64,000 bases of DNA from NCBI RefSeq assembly GCF_000255655.1, contig NZ_JH636434.1:2820572-2884571 (forward strand). Direction: 5' to 3'. Under the pieces are notes generated by a model, which worked only from the letters and a program-made list of their open reading frames with translations, was not told where the DNA came from and did no database searches. The first letter of the stretch is position 1. Every line of letters begins with the position of its first letter. The stretch is from Schlesneria paludicola DSM 18645. Its GTDB lineage: Bacteria > Planctomycetota > Planctomycetia > Planctomycetales > Planctomycetaceae. This document shows, piece after piece, positions 1-10,537 of this stretch. The position numbers were made by a program, and so were the translations under genes.

Positions 1-3000
1 ACGACGCTCAGTTTCATACCAACGTGGTGTTCGGAGCAACCTGGAGCTTTGGCGGTTACCGTCAGCCTGACGAACAACGCAAGACTCAGTTCGGCCGCAT
101 GACGACACCGGTTCAGCGTCAGTACAACATGGTCGTAGGCTTGACCTCGACAACGCTGAAGGGTGTCACGGTCATCGACCCCTCAACCAACAATCCCTAT
201 TACTTTGAACACGTCTCCAGCAGCGCGAGCGGCCCCGTGATCAACGGCGTCGTCGGTGACGGAACCGTCGAACACCCCTTCAAGACGTTGCTCGACGCTC
301 AAAACGCAATGACCGCCAATGGGACGGGCGTGGTGGGCGATGACATCATCTTCGTCCATGCCAACAGCTCGTTTTCTGGTACGCAGGTCGCGCTGCAAGA
401 GGGAGTCCGTGTACTGGGTGAGTCGTCAGGTGTTGAACATCAAGTTCAAACTTCGGGCGGACTGCTCAACTTGCCGCACCCAACACAAACCAACGGACTG
501 CCATCAGGCGCAAAGCCCATCTTCACGAATTCGCCGGGTAATGGTGTCATTCTGGCGAACAACTCGGAATTCAGCGGGTTCCAGATTGGAACCCCCACAT
601 CCGGACCAGCGGGCGCCGGAATCGTCGGCAATGGCATCAGCAACGCCCTGGTCCGACAAACCGACGTCTATTCGACCGGGGGTGAGGCGGTTTCTCTGAC
701 CGGAATTACCGGGACCGTGAAGTTCCTGGGTGACACAATCAATGATCCAACTTCGAACTCAACGACCGTCCATATTTCGAATACTGCCGCCACCGGCAAC
801 ATTATTTTCAGCTCGGATCCACTCAGTACGCTCACGAACCCCACGACGGGCGCCATTATCAACACCCCGGGTGTGATCAATAATGTCGTCGGAATCGGGG
901 GACGTGCCCTGGTCATCGAAGGTGGCGCAGCAGGCAGTATTGTGAACTTTACAGGGTCGACCACGAACGACACGACCGGCAACGGCGTGCTCGTCACCAA
1001 CAATGCAGGCTCCGTCGGACTTGGTGATCTGAACATCAAGAATGGCTTGGGAATCGGCCTGAACATTCTGGACAACACCGGCACCATCGTCGGCAACGGC
1101 ACTTTCAACATTGATAACTCGCTGCTCGACGCCATCAACATTCAGAATACCGGCGCATCGGGCCAGGTCGTCTTCTCTGATCCTGGCACATCAGGCACGG
1201 GAACCGCCGCCGCTGGCATCAACATCACCAATCGCAACGCTCGTGGTATCTATCTGAATAACAATGCGGGGAATGTCACATTCCAGACTCCGGTCAGCAT
1301 TTCTGCTCAGTCCAGTACCCTTGGACTGGCAGCCGTCGAATATCAGGGAAGCTCTGGAAACGCGACGTTCGGATTCACTGGGACCACCGCAAGATCACTT
1401 AACATTACCGGTGGCGGGCCCGGGATCGTCATCGGCACCACGGCTCTCGACGGCGGTGGAAATGCGATCGACAACACCGGACGCTTCCTGGTTTCTGGTG
1501 ACACCTCGATCACAAACGTCAGCGGCGTCGCCATCGATATTATTGACGACAAGTCGACCGTGATATTCAACGGAGCGTCCGGCACATCAAGGACGTTGAA
1601 CATCTCACAACGCGGCGATGTCGGTATTCGCGTCCGTCAGAACAGCGGTCCCGTCACCTTCAATGGGACGACAACCATCAGTAACGAGAATGCGATCGCC
1701 GTCCCCGCAGTGGACATTCGCGGCAACCAAAACTTGACGGCGGGCGTGACGTTTAACCAGTTGACCGTCGCCAATCCGAATGGCACAGGCGTCAACCTTG
1801 GTGGGATAGGCGCAGATGCGAACCCTCAAAACATCACCATCAACTCGTTGCAAATTACGAACGCGACCAACAGCACCAATAGTGCCTTCGACGCGCTGCG
1901 AGTCAACAACGTCGGTCAGGCGACAGCCGTCGACGCCTCTGGAAATGCCTTGATCACCGGCCTTAGAATCCTCGCCGCGACCGCGGTCAACGACCCGAAC
2001 TTGACGGCGATCACCGCCACCGGCGGTGCGGCGGTCAATATTCAGAACTCGGTGATCGACGTGCGACTGAATCAGGTGACCAGCACCAATTCGCTAACCA
2101 ACGGAATCATCCTGACCAACAACCAGTCGTTCCGAGTTCTCTCGAACCCGGCCTTCAACGACTTCATGTTCCAGATTACGGGCCAGCCTGGAAGCGTGGT
2201 GCGTAACGGCGGTGAAATCAGTGGAGCGAACGGAACGGGTATCGTAATTTCTCAAACCGGCAACTTTGCACAGACCGGTGGCGTCAGCTTGAATCAAATC
2301 ACCGTCGATACCAACGGAAATCAGGGCATCAATGCCAGTGGGTTGCTCCAACTCTCGGTGTCGAACTCGGACATCAGCAGCAACACGCACACCGGCATCT
2401 TCGCCACCGACATCCCACGCATCGACATCGTGACATCGAACTTCTCGCTGAACGGAACCAACACGACGGACAACGCGATCCACTTGCGAGCCACGAAATC
2501 GCTGCCATTCAATCGACTACTGCTTGGCGAGTACATCTGGAACGTCTCGAACAACAATACGACATCCGCCGGGCAGGCCGCGGGCTTCATTGGGGCAGCC
2601 GGGTCTGGTGATCTCGTCGTCGTGGACAGCAATGGAACGACATTGAAAGTCCAAACATCATCGACCGAGACGCAAGCCACTCCGCTGGTGTTCACATTCG
2701 TCAACAACTCCATCATCGCCGCGGCGGGAACGGCCGCGAATCAGACGGCCGGTGTCGCCATGAACTGGAAGGGCTTCACGACCGGATCGATCAATGCAAA
2801 CACCGTCAATCTGGCCGGTTTCAACACCGCATTCAAGATCAACAACACCGACACGACATTCCTGACAGGTTACAACATCCTGGGCAACACCGTCACAGCC
2901 AATAACGGCGGCAATATTGGTCTCGACGTCAACAATTTTGGCCCGACGAATCTGTCCATCGGCACTCTGTTGAACTCGGACGGATCGAACACACAACAGA

Positions 3001-3425
3001 CGTTTACCTTCTTCACACCGACGACCACCGTCGCGGCGAATGCGGACACTGCAATGCGGTTCTCGGTCCTCAATTCGACGACGTTGACCTCGAACATCTC
3101 GCTCACGGACAACATCATCAGCATGACGGGTCAGAACACGGATCGAGGCATCCTGTTCACAACCCTGCAGGCCCCTGCAACGGTTACCCTGAGCAACAAC
3201 TCCATCAATATCAACTCGTTGCCCAACGGTTCATTCCCTGGGCAAGGGATCGCTTTCCAATCGGTGCTCGGCACGATCCAGTTGCAGGGTAACCTGAGCA
3301 ACTCAGTGACGATTAACAACACCAACACGGTCCCCAATCTTGCGGGTGTTACCGCGGCAGATTGGCTCTTGCTGAGTGGCAACCGAACGGGACGCATCTT
3401 CGTCAACGGCCTGTCATTCCAGTAG
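1..3425 (+). CDS. Giant right-handed beta-helix surface protein, 5' partial
   Basis: The frame is open to the left edge, so the gene starts upstream of the window; the GTG at 24 is only an internal codon. About 1140 residues are visible, ending at TAG 3423-3425. The translation is rich in Asn, Thr, Gly and Ser with repeating turns of the type NTGTIVGNG or NNAGNVTF, typical of parallel beta-helix passenger domains of surface proteins. The first 20 residues (ending ATWSFGG) read like the last aromatic strand of an outer-membrane beta-barrel followed by a polar linker, as in inverse autotransporters, where an N-terminal barrel carries a C-terminal passenger. That barrel call is inference from a few residues. 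No catalytic motif is seen; a role in cell-surface contact or adhesion is plausible but unproven. Confidence 0.85.
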   Translation, partial: DAQFHTNVVFGATWSFGGYRQPDEQRKTQFGRMTTPVQRQYNMVVGLTSTTLKGVTVIDPSTNNPYYFEHVSSSASGPVINGVVGDGTVEHPFKTLLDAQNAMTANGTGVVGDDIIFVHANSSFSGTQVALQEGVRVLGESSGVEHQVQTSGGLLNLPHPTQTNGLPSGAKPIFTNSPGNGVILANNSEFSGFQIGTPTSGPAGAGIVGNGISNALVRQTDVYSTGGEAVSLTGITGTVKFLGDTINDPTSNSTTVHISNTAATGNIIFSSDPLSTLTNPTTGAIINTPGVINNVVGIGGRALVIEGGAAGSIVNFTGSTTNDTTGNGVLVTNNAGSVGLGDLNIKNGLGIGLNILDNTGTIVGNGTFNIDNSLLDAINIQNTGASGQVVFSDPGTSGTGTAAAGINITNRNARGIYLNNNAGNVTFQTPVSISAQSSTLGLAAVEYQGSSGNATFGFTGTTARSLNITGGGPGIVIGTTALDGGGNAIDNTGRFLVSGDTSITNVSGVAIDIIDDKSTVIFNGASGTSRTLNISQRGDVGIRVRQNSGPVTFNGTTTISNENAIAVPAVDIRGNQNLTAGVTFNQLTVANPNGTGVNLGGIGADANPQNITINSLQITNATNSTNSAFDALRVNNVGQATAVDASGNALITGLRILAATAVNDPNLTAITATGGAAVNIQNSVIDVRLNQVTSTNSLTNGIILTNNQSFRVLSNPAFNDFMFQITGQPGSVVRNGGEISGANGTGIVISQTGNFAQTGGVSLNQITVDTNGNQGINASGLLQLSVSNSDISSNTHTGIFATDIPRIDIVTSNFSLNGTNTTDNAIHLRATKSLPFNRLLLGEYIWNVSNNNTTSAGQAAGFIGAAGSGDLVVVDSNGTTLKVQTSSTETQATPLVFTFVNNSIIAAAGTAANQTAGVAMNWKGFTTGSINANTVNLAGFNTAFKINNTDTTFLTGYNILGNTVTANNGGNIGLDVNNFGPTNLSIGTLLNSDGSNTQQTFTFFTPTTTVAANADTAMRFSVLNSTTLTSNISLTDNIISMTGQNTDRGILFTTLQAPATVTLSNNSININSLPNGSFPGQGIAFQSVLGTIQLQGNLSNSVTINNTNTVPNLAGVTAADWLLLSGNRTGRIFVNGLSFQ

Positions 3426-3640
3426 TGCTCGGCGAAGCAGCCCCCTCCATCCGACATGGCTGCACTCGCGACGCGGATTCCCATCACTCGCTCGTTGGGA
3501 ATCCGCCAACACCCGTGGAAATCACGGGAACGGACTCCGCTCGATCTAAAAGCACCAGGACCGCGCGAAGAACAGGGAGCCTGTCCCCACGTGATTTCAA
3601 CAGGCGGACGCGTTGCCAACGCCTCTCGTTCCGTCGAATC

Positions 3641-4633
3641 TCAAGCCTCTTTTAGAATCAAGTCGACGACGTCATGATCGCTCTCAACTTCCGAGCGCTC
3701 AATCGGCCGACACTCTTCCAGGTTTCGAAACCACGTATGCTGGCGTTTGGCAAATTGTCGGGTCCTTGTCTGGATCAGTTCCACAAGGTCGCCAAGAGCC
3801 TTTCCTGACGGCCGCAATGCAGAATCCTCCGGCGAGCGGAAGTTGCCTCGTAACGCGTCCGTCTCGAACCAATCGAGAACCTCTTTGTAACCCAGGGCTT
3901 GTCGAGCCGTATGGCTGAACGATTGCGTCCGGCGGCGAAGTCGGTCGACTTCTTCGATCAATCCCGCCGCGATCATCTGCTCGACGCGGACATCGATTCT
4001 GTGGTACAGCCAGTCGCGCGGTGGCGAAATCCAGTAGACATGCGCCGGCCGCTCATTGAGCGGCCGCGGTCCCTGATCCTGGAGTTCCGAAAGAGGTTGC
4101 CCGGTCAGTTCGAACACTTCCAGCGCTCGGATCACTCGCCGCTGGTCGTTCGGATGAAGCCGCAGTGCCGTCTTCGCATCGACCTGCTGCAATTGACGGT
4201 GCAGCGCCAACGGCCCCTCTCGCAGGGACTGCTCTTCAAGCCGATGGCGAAGTTCCCAATCGGCAGCCGGGCCCTCAAAGACACCTCGCAGGATTCCACG
4301 CAAATAGAGTCCGGTCCCCCCCACAAACAGGGGGACACGCCCTCGGTCAATGATTCCCTGACAGGCTTCTGCCGCCGACTGCAAGTAATCCGCAAGACTG
4401 TATTCGTCCTGTGGATCGAGGATATCGACCAGATGGTGCGGAACGCGTTCACGATCGTCCATCGTTGCTTTGGCGGTGCCGATATCCATGCCGCGATACA
4501 GCGTCATCGAATCAAGCGCGACGATTTCCGCACCGATTCGCTCGGCCAGCAATAGCGACGCATTCGTCTTGCCGCACGCCGTCGGCCCAGCGAGAAACCA
4601 ACATTTCACCAGCAGTTCGACAGGAAATTCCAC
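3641..4633 (-). CDS. miaA: tRNA dimethylallyltransferase
   Basis: Transfers a dimethylallyl group to N6 of A37 in tRNAs that read UNN codons (family knowledge). The 330-residue translation has the P-loop GPTACGKT at residues 16-23, then DSMTLYRGMDIGTAK, the VPHHLVDILDP block, GGTGLYLRGIL and the C-terminal RTRQFAKRQHTWFR tRNA-binding block, all in MiaA order and at normal length. The usual Gln of the DSMQ motif is Thr here. The start is a GTG at 4633; a second GTG at 4609 lies closer to the P-loop, and neither has a strong ribosome-binding site. It follows the kinase gene by 27 bases on the same strand, so the two are probably co-transcribed. Confidence 0.97.
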   Translation of the reverse strand: MEFPVELLVKCWFLAGPTACGKTNASLLLAERIGAEIVALDSMTLYRGMDIGTAKATMDDRERVPHHLVDILDPQDEYSLADYLQSAAEACQGIIDRGRVPLFVGGTGLYLRGILRGVFEGPAADWELRHRLEEQSLREGPLALHRQLQQVDAKTALRLHPNDQRRVIRALEVFELTGQPLSELQDQGPRPLNERPAHVYWISPPRDWLYHRIDVRVEQMIAAGLIEEVDRLRRRTQSFSHTARQALGYKEVLDWFETDALRGNFRSPEDSALRPSGKALGDLVELIQTRTRQFAKRQHTWFRNLEECRPIERSEVESDHDVVDLILKEA

Positions 4634-4660
4634 GCGACGAATACTCGAACTGAAGTGTGA

Positions 4661-6424
4661 TCAGACCCCGCCCGAACCCCAAACCATCCATGCGGTGGCC
4701 GCCAGGGTTGCCACAGCCAAAGCCACGGACATGGCGAGAAGATAGCTGCGATATCGGCGGGACGCCGCATTCCGGGCATCTCCGTGCAGGTCCGTAAAGC
4801 GAAGACGTAGCGACGCACCAAGTAGAATCATGTCGCCAGGCTGCAGCAGGTGACTCTTCACGACGTCGCCATTCACGCGCACCCCATTGCGACTCTTGAG
4901 ATCGACAAGCGACCATTGGCTCCCATCGAATTGCAATTCGCAATGGCGGCTGGAAACCGATGCGTCCTGGACCTGCATGTCACATCCTGGAGCTCGTCCG
5001 ATTACGAATCGGTCTTTGACAAGCGGAACCAATCCACCACCACTTAGCGGCAAAAGTGCCTTGCCCGATTTCAACGCTTTTGTTGAAAAGGTATCCGTCT
5101 TGATGTCGGTCCCGCCCGGACGCAGAACGATTGCAGGTGGATGCTCGAACCCAAACGGGTCACGTCGGACGATCGACGAATTCAGCATCGGGGATCGCTT
5201 TTCGAGTCCCGTCGCCGAAACCGTGCCGCTGGCAGACGTCGCAACTGAACTGACAGTGGCTGGCTTGGCGGTCGAGTTTGCAGCACTTGACGAACTACGC
5301 TGTCGCCGCTGAAACTCGGCCAGCTTGTCGCGGGCGCATTTATTTCGTTCGGCAAGGACCTTATCGAAGTCGAATTCCACCGGCGAAGTTTTGGCCCAGA
5401 TGGACAACGCGTTCACAACGTCGTCCGCCGTCGCAAAACGATCGTCTGGATTCTTGGCCAACATCTTCGCTACGATTTCGCCAACGCCCTGAGGAATCGA
5501 GGGAACAATGTCACAGACATTCCGAGGTATCTGTGATTGATGGGCCCTCACAACCTCTTTCGTATCCGCATACGGAAACGGCGTATCACCGGTCAGAATT
5601 GCGAACATCGTACATCCGAGGCTGTAAACATCGGAACGAGCATCGGCATTCAAACTGTCGGCGACTTGCTCGGGCGCCATGAAAGCGGCGGTTCCGACGC
5701 ATTCGTGGCCAAAAATCATGGCCATCGAGAACTCATCGCCCTTTTCCCCATCACGAAACATCGCCAGCCCGAAGTCGAGAAGCTTGACGTGCCCCGAATG
5801 ATCGATCAGCAGATTCTGTGGCTTGATGTCACGATGGACAAAACCGACCTGATGCACGTGATGGACGGCCTTTGCAGCCTGACGAATGACGTCACACGCT
5901 TGCTCCCACGGCAACCGGCTTCTTTCACGCATGCGCAGTAGCTCAAGCAGGCTGGGCCCTTGAACGAACTCCATCACGACATAAGGCAGCCCGCCGGCCG
6001 ACCCAAACCCATCTGTACGAAGGATATTCTCGTGCTGGAGCTTCAGCCCCGCGCGGGCTTCCTGCTCGAAGCGAACGATCATGCCGCGATCATTCTTGAA
6101 CTGCTCAAGCAAGATTTTCAGTGCGTAGATTTCACCGGTTTCGGTATTGGAGGCCCGATAAACCCAGCCCATCCCGCCGACACCGACAAGGTCGAGCAAC
6201 TTATACTGATCGAAAAAGAAACCGCGTGCGCGGCCTTCCAACAGCCGATCGGCCTGAAACCGCGTCAAATGGCCCTGTTCAACAAGTTTCCGTGCCGCCG
6301 CCGCATCCGTCACCATCCCTTCCGAGGACAACGAGCGCGCGAGAGCCCGCACTTCACGGGGCGGAATCAATCCACTTTGCGTGAGTTGCATCCAAAAGGA
6401 TTCAACCGCTTGCGACGTCACCAT
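4661..6424 (-). CDS. Serine/threonine protein kinase with FHA domain and C-terminal membrane anchor
   Basis: About 587 residues from the ATG at 6424. Hanks-type kinase: glycine loop GVGGMGWVY (residues 81-89), ATP lysine K103 in ALKIL, catalytic HRDIKPQN near 197, DFG near 217 and an APE segment. A Ser/Ala-rich linker follows, then an FHA domain (GRAPGCD, SSRH, SRNGVRVNG) that would bind phosphothreonine, and a single hydrophobic helix at the C terminus. The N-terminal 70 residues contain the short helical element often seen before planctomycete kinases. The reading frame stays open to 6823, but that extension is Arg/Ser-rich and unlike coding sequence; the 6424 start has AGG about 7 bases upstream. 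Substrates are unknown. It precedes miaA in a likely two-gene unit. Confidence 0.93.
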   Translation of the reverse strand: MVTSQAVESFWMQLTQSGLIPPREVRALARSLSSEGMVTDAAAARKLVEQGHLTRFQADRLLEGRARGFFFDQYKLLDLVGVGGMGWVYRASNTETGEIYALKILLEQFKNDRGMIVRFEQEARAGLKLQHENILRTDGFGSAGGLPYVVMEFVQGPSLLELLRMRERSRLPWEQACDVIRQAAKAVHHVHQVGFVHRDIKPQNLLIDHSGHVKLLDFGLAMFRDGEKGDEFSMAMIFGHECVGTAAFMAPEQVADSLNADARSDVYSLGCTMFAILTGDTPFPYADTKEVVRAHQSQIPRNVCDIVPSIPQGVGEIVAKMLAKNPDDRFATADDVVNALSIWAKTSPVEFDFDKVLAERNKCARDKLAEFQRRQRSSSSAANSTAKPATVSSVATSASGTVSATGLEKRSPMLNSSIVRRDPFGFEHPPAIVLRPGGTDIKTDTFSTKALKSGKALLPLSGGGLVPLVKDRFVIGRAPGCDMQVQDASVSSRHCELQFDGSQWSLVDLKSRNGVRVNGDVVKSHLLQPGDMILLGASLRLRFTDLHGDARNAASRRYRSYLLAMSVALAVATLAATAWMVWGSGGV

Positions 6425-6961
6425 CTTGCGCCTGTTCTGACTTGGGCGACTGAGGCCAAAACCACCTGATATTCTCCCGCGGACTTTACGAGAGGTCAAC
6501 AACCCAATGACCCTGCCCCGACTGATTTTCGGCAAATTCAGTGCCATGCCGGCTTGATCTGCGACCCGTTCACCATTTGCCACAGGGCCGCCGTCAGACC
6601 GTCCATGAGGTGCCCCAAAGGACGCCAAATTCTGGTCAAACACTCCTTGAGAATGAACCGAATTGCGACTATTCGTCACCTGATACTGGGTAAATCTGCC
6701 GACCCGTGCTTTTTCTTGAGTTCCGTTCGCCGGAATCCCGCAAAATTGCCGGGAAACCGACCGCCCTGCGTCGCTTGCGGATTCTCGCGGAAATCCATGC
6801 TCGATCGCCCCCTGTTGGCGCATGAACAGTTTTGGTATCGTCCAAGGACACTAGTCTAGGAACCGCACTATCCCGTAACGGTTTGTCGTCAGCCCGGTCG
6901 TTTCGTCCGCGCGGTCAATTTTGCTGTTGACCGCAATCAGTCCAGGATAGGAAGTCATTGG
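6425..6961. other. Divergent intergenic region between kinase and sialidase-like genes
   Basis: This 537-base stretch lies between the two divergent starts. The kinase frame is open through 6823, but the predicted peptide looks non-coding. I see no RNA gene, repeat or clear regulatory palindrome; promoters of both genes must lie here. Confidence 0.5.
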
Positions 6962-8155
6962 ATGAAGTCTTCACGCCTGCTTTTCATCGCAATTTTGACC
7001 TGGGTTTCAGTCCCCCTTTCCGCACCGCACTTATTGGCTCAAGCGATTGATCAAACGAAATCCCCCGCTCCGGCGATCCAGCACGCAAATGTTTACTCCG
7101 TCGCTCAGAAGTTTGGTGGCTGGCCCGCGAATCATGGGATTTGGAGTTGGGGAAATGAGATCCTTGTTGGATTCTCGGCCGGGACCACTAAGGATCTAGG
7201 TCCGACCAAACACAACATCGATCGTGAACAACCGGAAGAACACCTGCTCGCACGCAGTCTCGACGGCGGCCAAACTTGGGCCATCGAAAATCCTGCTGCC
7301 AAAGGAGCTCTCATTCCTGTCGGTAAGACGCTCCACGGCGTCACGCCACCGGGACTCAAAGAAAGAACATGGCAAGACTGCCCTGGCGAAATTGACTTTA
7401 CAAATCCCAATTTCGTGATGGCATTGCGTATGACAGACCATCACGTCGGTCCGTCACGATTCTATTATTCGTTGGATCGCGGCAAGAACTGGCTGGGCCC
7501 CTATCGCCTGACGGTCAATGACCCAGACGGCAAGCCCCTGTTCGTCGCCGCCAGAACCAACTACATCGTCAACGGCCCTCACGATTGCCTGGCCTTCCTG
7601 ACCGCCGGAAAGACCAATCGTGAAGAAGGACGTGTCTTCTGTGCACGGACAACAGACGGCGCCAAGACATGGCAATTCGTCGGCTGGATCGGTGACGAGC
7701 CACAAGGCTATGCCATCATGCCGTCGGCGACTCGACTTGGCCCCAGCGAACTCCTCTGTTCCGTTCGCTGCCGTGATTCGAAGAAGGCCTGGATCGACTC
7801 TTACCGTTCGGCCGATGACGGCAAGACCTGGAAACTTGATTCGACTCCGGTTCCCGATGCAGGTGAGGGAAACCCTCCTGCCATGATCCGACTCGCGGAC
7901 GGACGTGTTTGCTTGACCTACGGCGTGCGGGCCGAACCCTATGAGATGCGGGCTCGACTCAGCAGCGATGGTGGCCGAAGCTGGCACAAGGAAATTGTCC
8001 TCCGTGGAAAAGGAGGAGGACGCGATATCGGATATCCTGCAACGGTCCAGCGCCCCGACGGAAAAATTGTCACGATCTATTACTTCCACGATCAACCTGC
8101 GAGCGACCGATACATCGCCGCGACGATCTGGGATCCGGGTCAGGACGCGAAATAG
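6962..8155 (+). CDS. Exported sialidase-like (BNR/Asp-box) beta-propeller protein
   Basis: 397 residues starting with a Sec signal peptide (MKSSRLLFIAILTWV through an ALA-type end near residue 28). Five Asp-box-like motifs can be read: LDGGQTW, LDRGKNW, TDGAKTW, ADDGKTW and SDGGRSW, which mark the turns of a six-bladed propeller of the exo-sialidase superfamily. In planctomycetes such proteins are numerous and most have no proven sialidase activity, so sugar cleavage is only a possibility. The gene stands alone on the plus strand, with the ATP synthase operon ending just downstream on the other strand. Confidence 0.85.
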   Translation: MKSSRLLFIAILTWVSVPLSAPHLLAQAIDQTKSPAPAIQHANVYSVAQKFGGWPANHGIWSWGNEILVGFSAGTTKDLGPTKHNIDREQPEEHLLARSLDGGQTWAIENPAAKGALIPVGKTLHGVTPPGLKERTWQDCPGEIDFTNPNFVMALRMTDHHVGPSRFYYSLDRGKNWLGPYRLTVNDPDGKPLFVAARTNYIVNGPHDCLAFLTAGKTNREEGRVFCARTTDGAKTWQFVGWIGDEPQGYAIMPSATRLGPSELLCSVRCRDSKKAWIDSYRSADDGKTWKLDSTPVPDAGEGNPPAMIRLADGRVCLTYGVRAEPYEMRARLSSDGGRSWHKEIVLRGKGGGRDIGYPATVQRPDGKIVTIYYFHDQPASDRYIAATIWDPGQDAK

Positions 8156-8220
8156 TTTGAGTCAGCGGCCTGATCGTCTTTAGAGCCCGAGCCGGCATTT
8201 GACGAGCACATCCCGCCCGT

Positions 8221-8448
8221 TCAAATGACCACGCATTGAGTTACGCCGCTCACATTGCGTTGGCAGAAAGAAGAATCGCCACTTTGCGACAACTGAATCT
8301 CTTGGCAGCCGGTTGAAATCAGCGGACCAGATGCCCGGCGATTTACCATGCCGCGACGCACTTCAATCTGGACGGAGCCGCTTCCCATTGGTCCAATGGG
8401 TTGGCAAACATCTCCAGCCACATGCACCAGCTCGGCACTAAGGGACAA
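8221..8448 (-). CDS. Possible small protein with an NfeD-like OB-fold pattern
   Basis: A 75-residue frame begins at a TTG 8 bases downstream of the atpC stop. The segment GDVCQPIGPMGSGSVQIEV, then an ASGPLISTG block and a short hydrophobic end, follows the G-x-P-x-G-x-V-x-I ... G-x-x-I-x-x-G spacing of NfeD C-terminal OB domains. The match is by eye, the start codon is weak and the N terminus lacks the NfeD membrane part. It may be a translated tail of the ATP synthase operon, a decayed gene or chance. Confidence 0.33.
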   Translation of the reverse strand: MSLSAELVHVAGDVCQPIGPMGSGSVQIEVRRGMVNRRASGPLISTGCQEIQLSQSGDSSFCQRNVSGVTQCVVI

Positions 8449-8455
8449 TCAGTCC

Positions 8456-8863
8456 TCAATGCGTCTGTTGAGCCAAGGCCAGCATTCTGCGAGCGCGCTG
8501 CTGTTCCGCGAACTTCGCAGCGACCTCTTCGTCGGTTTTCGCAGGGCGGCTCAAAGCGGCCTCGAGCTGTTTCGCGGCGTCCGCGGCTGACAAGTCCGCA
8601 GCCGGAATCGCGCGATCCGTCAGCAGGGTGACGTTCGGTCCTAATACCTGAACGAAACCACCATCAACAAAATAGTGTTCTTCGCCCGTCGACTTCGTCA
8701 CGTGCAATTCGCCGACTCCCAACCGGCCAATGAGTGGCAGACGACCGGGAAGAATCCCGATGTCACCGTCATACAGCGGGAACCGCAAGGCGGAGACAGG
8801 CTCGTCGAGCAATGTTCGCTCGGGAGTTACGACGATCAGTCGCAGTTTGTCGCCGCCAGCCAT
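8456..8863 (-). CDS. atpC: ATP synthase F1 subunit epsilon
   Basis: Last gene of the ATP synthase operon. From the ATG at 8863 the protein has 135 residues; the frame also allows an ATG at 8887 but the residues in between (MRSGSEVN) are atypical. The N-terminal beta-sandwich is clear: LRLIVVTPERTLLDEPVSALRFP, then DGDIGILPGRLPLIGRLGVGEL and the YFVDGGFVQVL strand. The C-terminal part is the usual pair of helices rich in Ala, Glu and Arg. Epsilon sits on the central stalk with gamma and damps ATP hydrolysis (family knowledge). Confidence 0.95.
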   Translation of the reverse strand: MAGGDKLRLIVVTPERTLLDEPVSALRFPLYDGDIGILPGRLPLIGRLGVGELHVTKSTGEEHYFVDGGFVQVLGPNVTLLTDRAIPAADLSAADAAKQLEAALSRPAKTDEEVAAKFAEQQRARRMLALAQQTH

Positions 8864-9003
8864 GTTAACCTCGCTACCACTTCGCATCTGTCGCCGTGAA
8901 CTTGTTCACGACGACAGCTCATTGACTCGTTCGAGAACCAAACAACGACCGGCTCTCATTTCCGACGACCATCCTCGACGACCACGCTTCTTCCGGTCGT
9001 CAA

Positions 9004-10491
<1,488 letters not shown>

Positions 10492-10537
10492 CTAACGGGT
10501 TGTCTTGCTAATGGATCGTCTCGCGTCGCGAGCCGAA

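Noticed and set aside
6425-6823. N-terminal extension of the kinase frame
   Set aside because: Arg/Ser-rich without family pattern; the start at 6424 has ribosome-binding support and a family-like N terminus.
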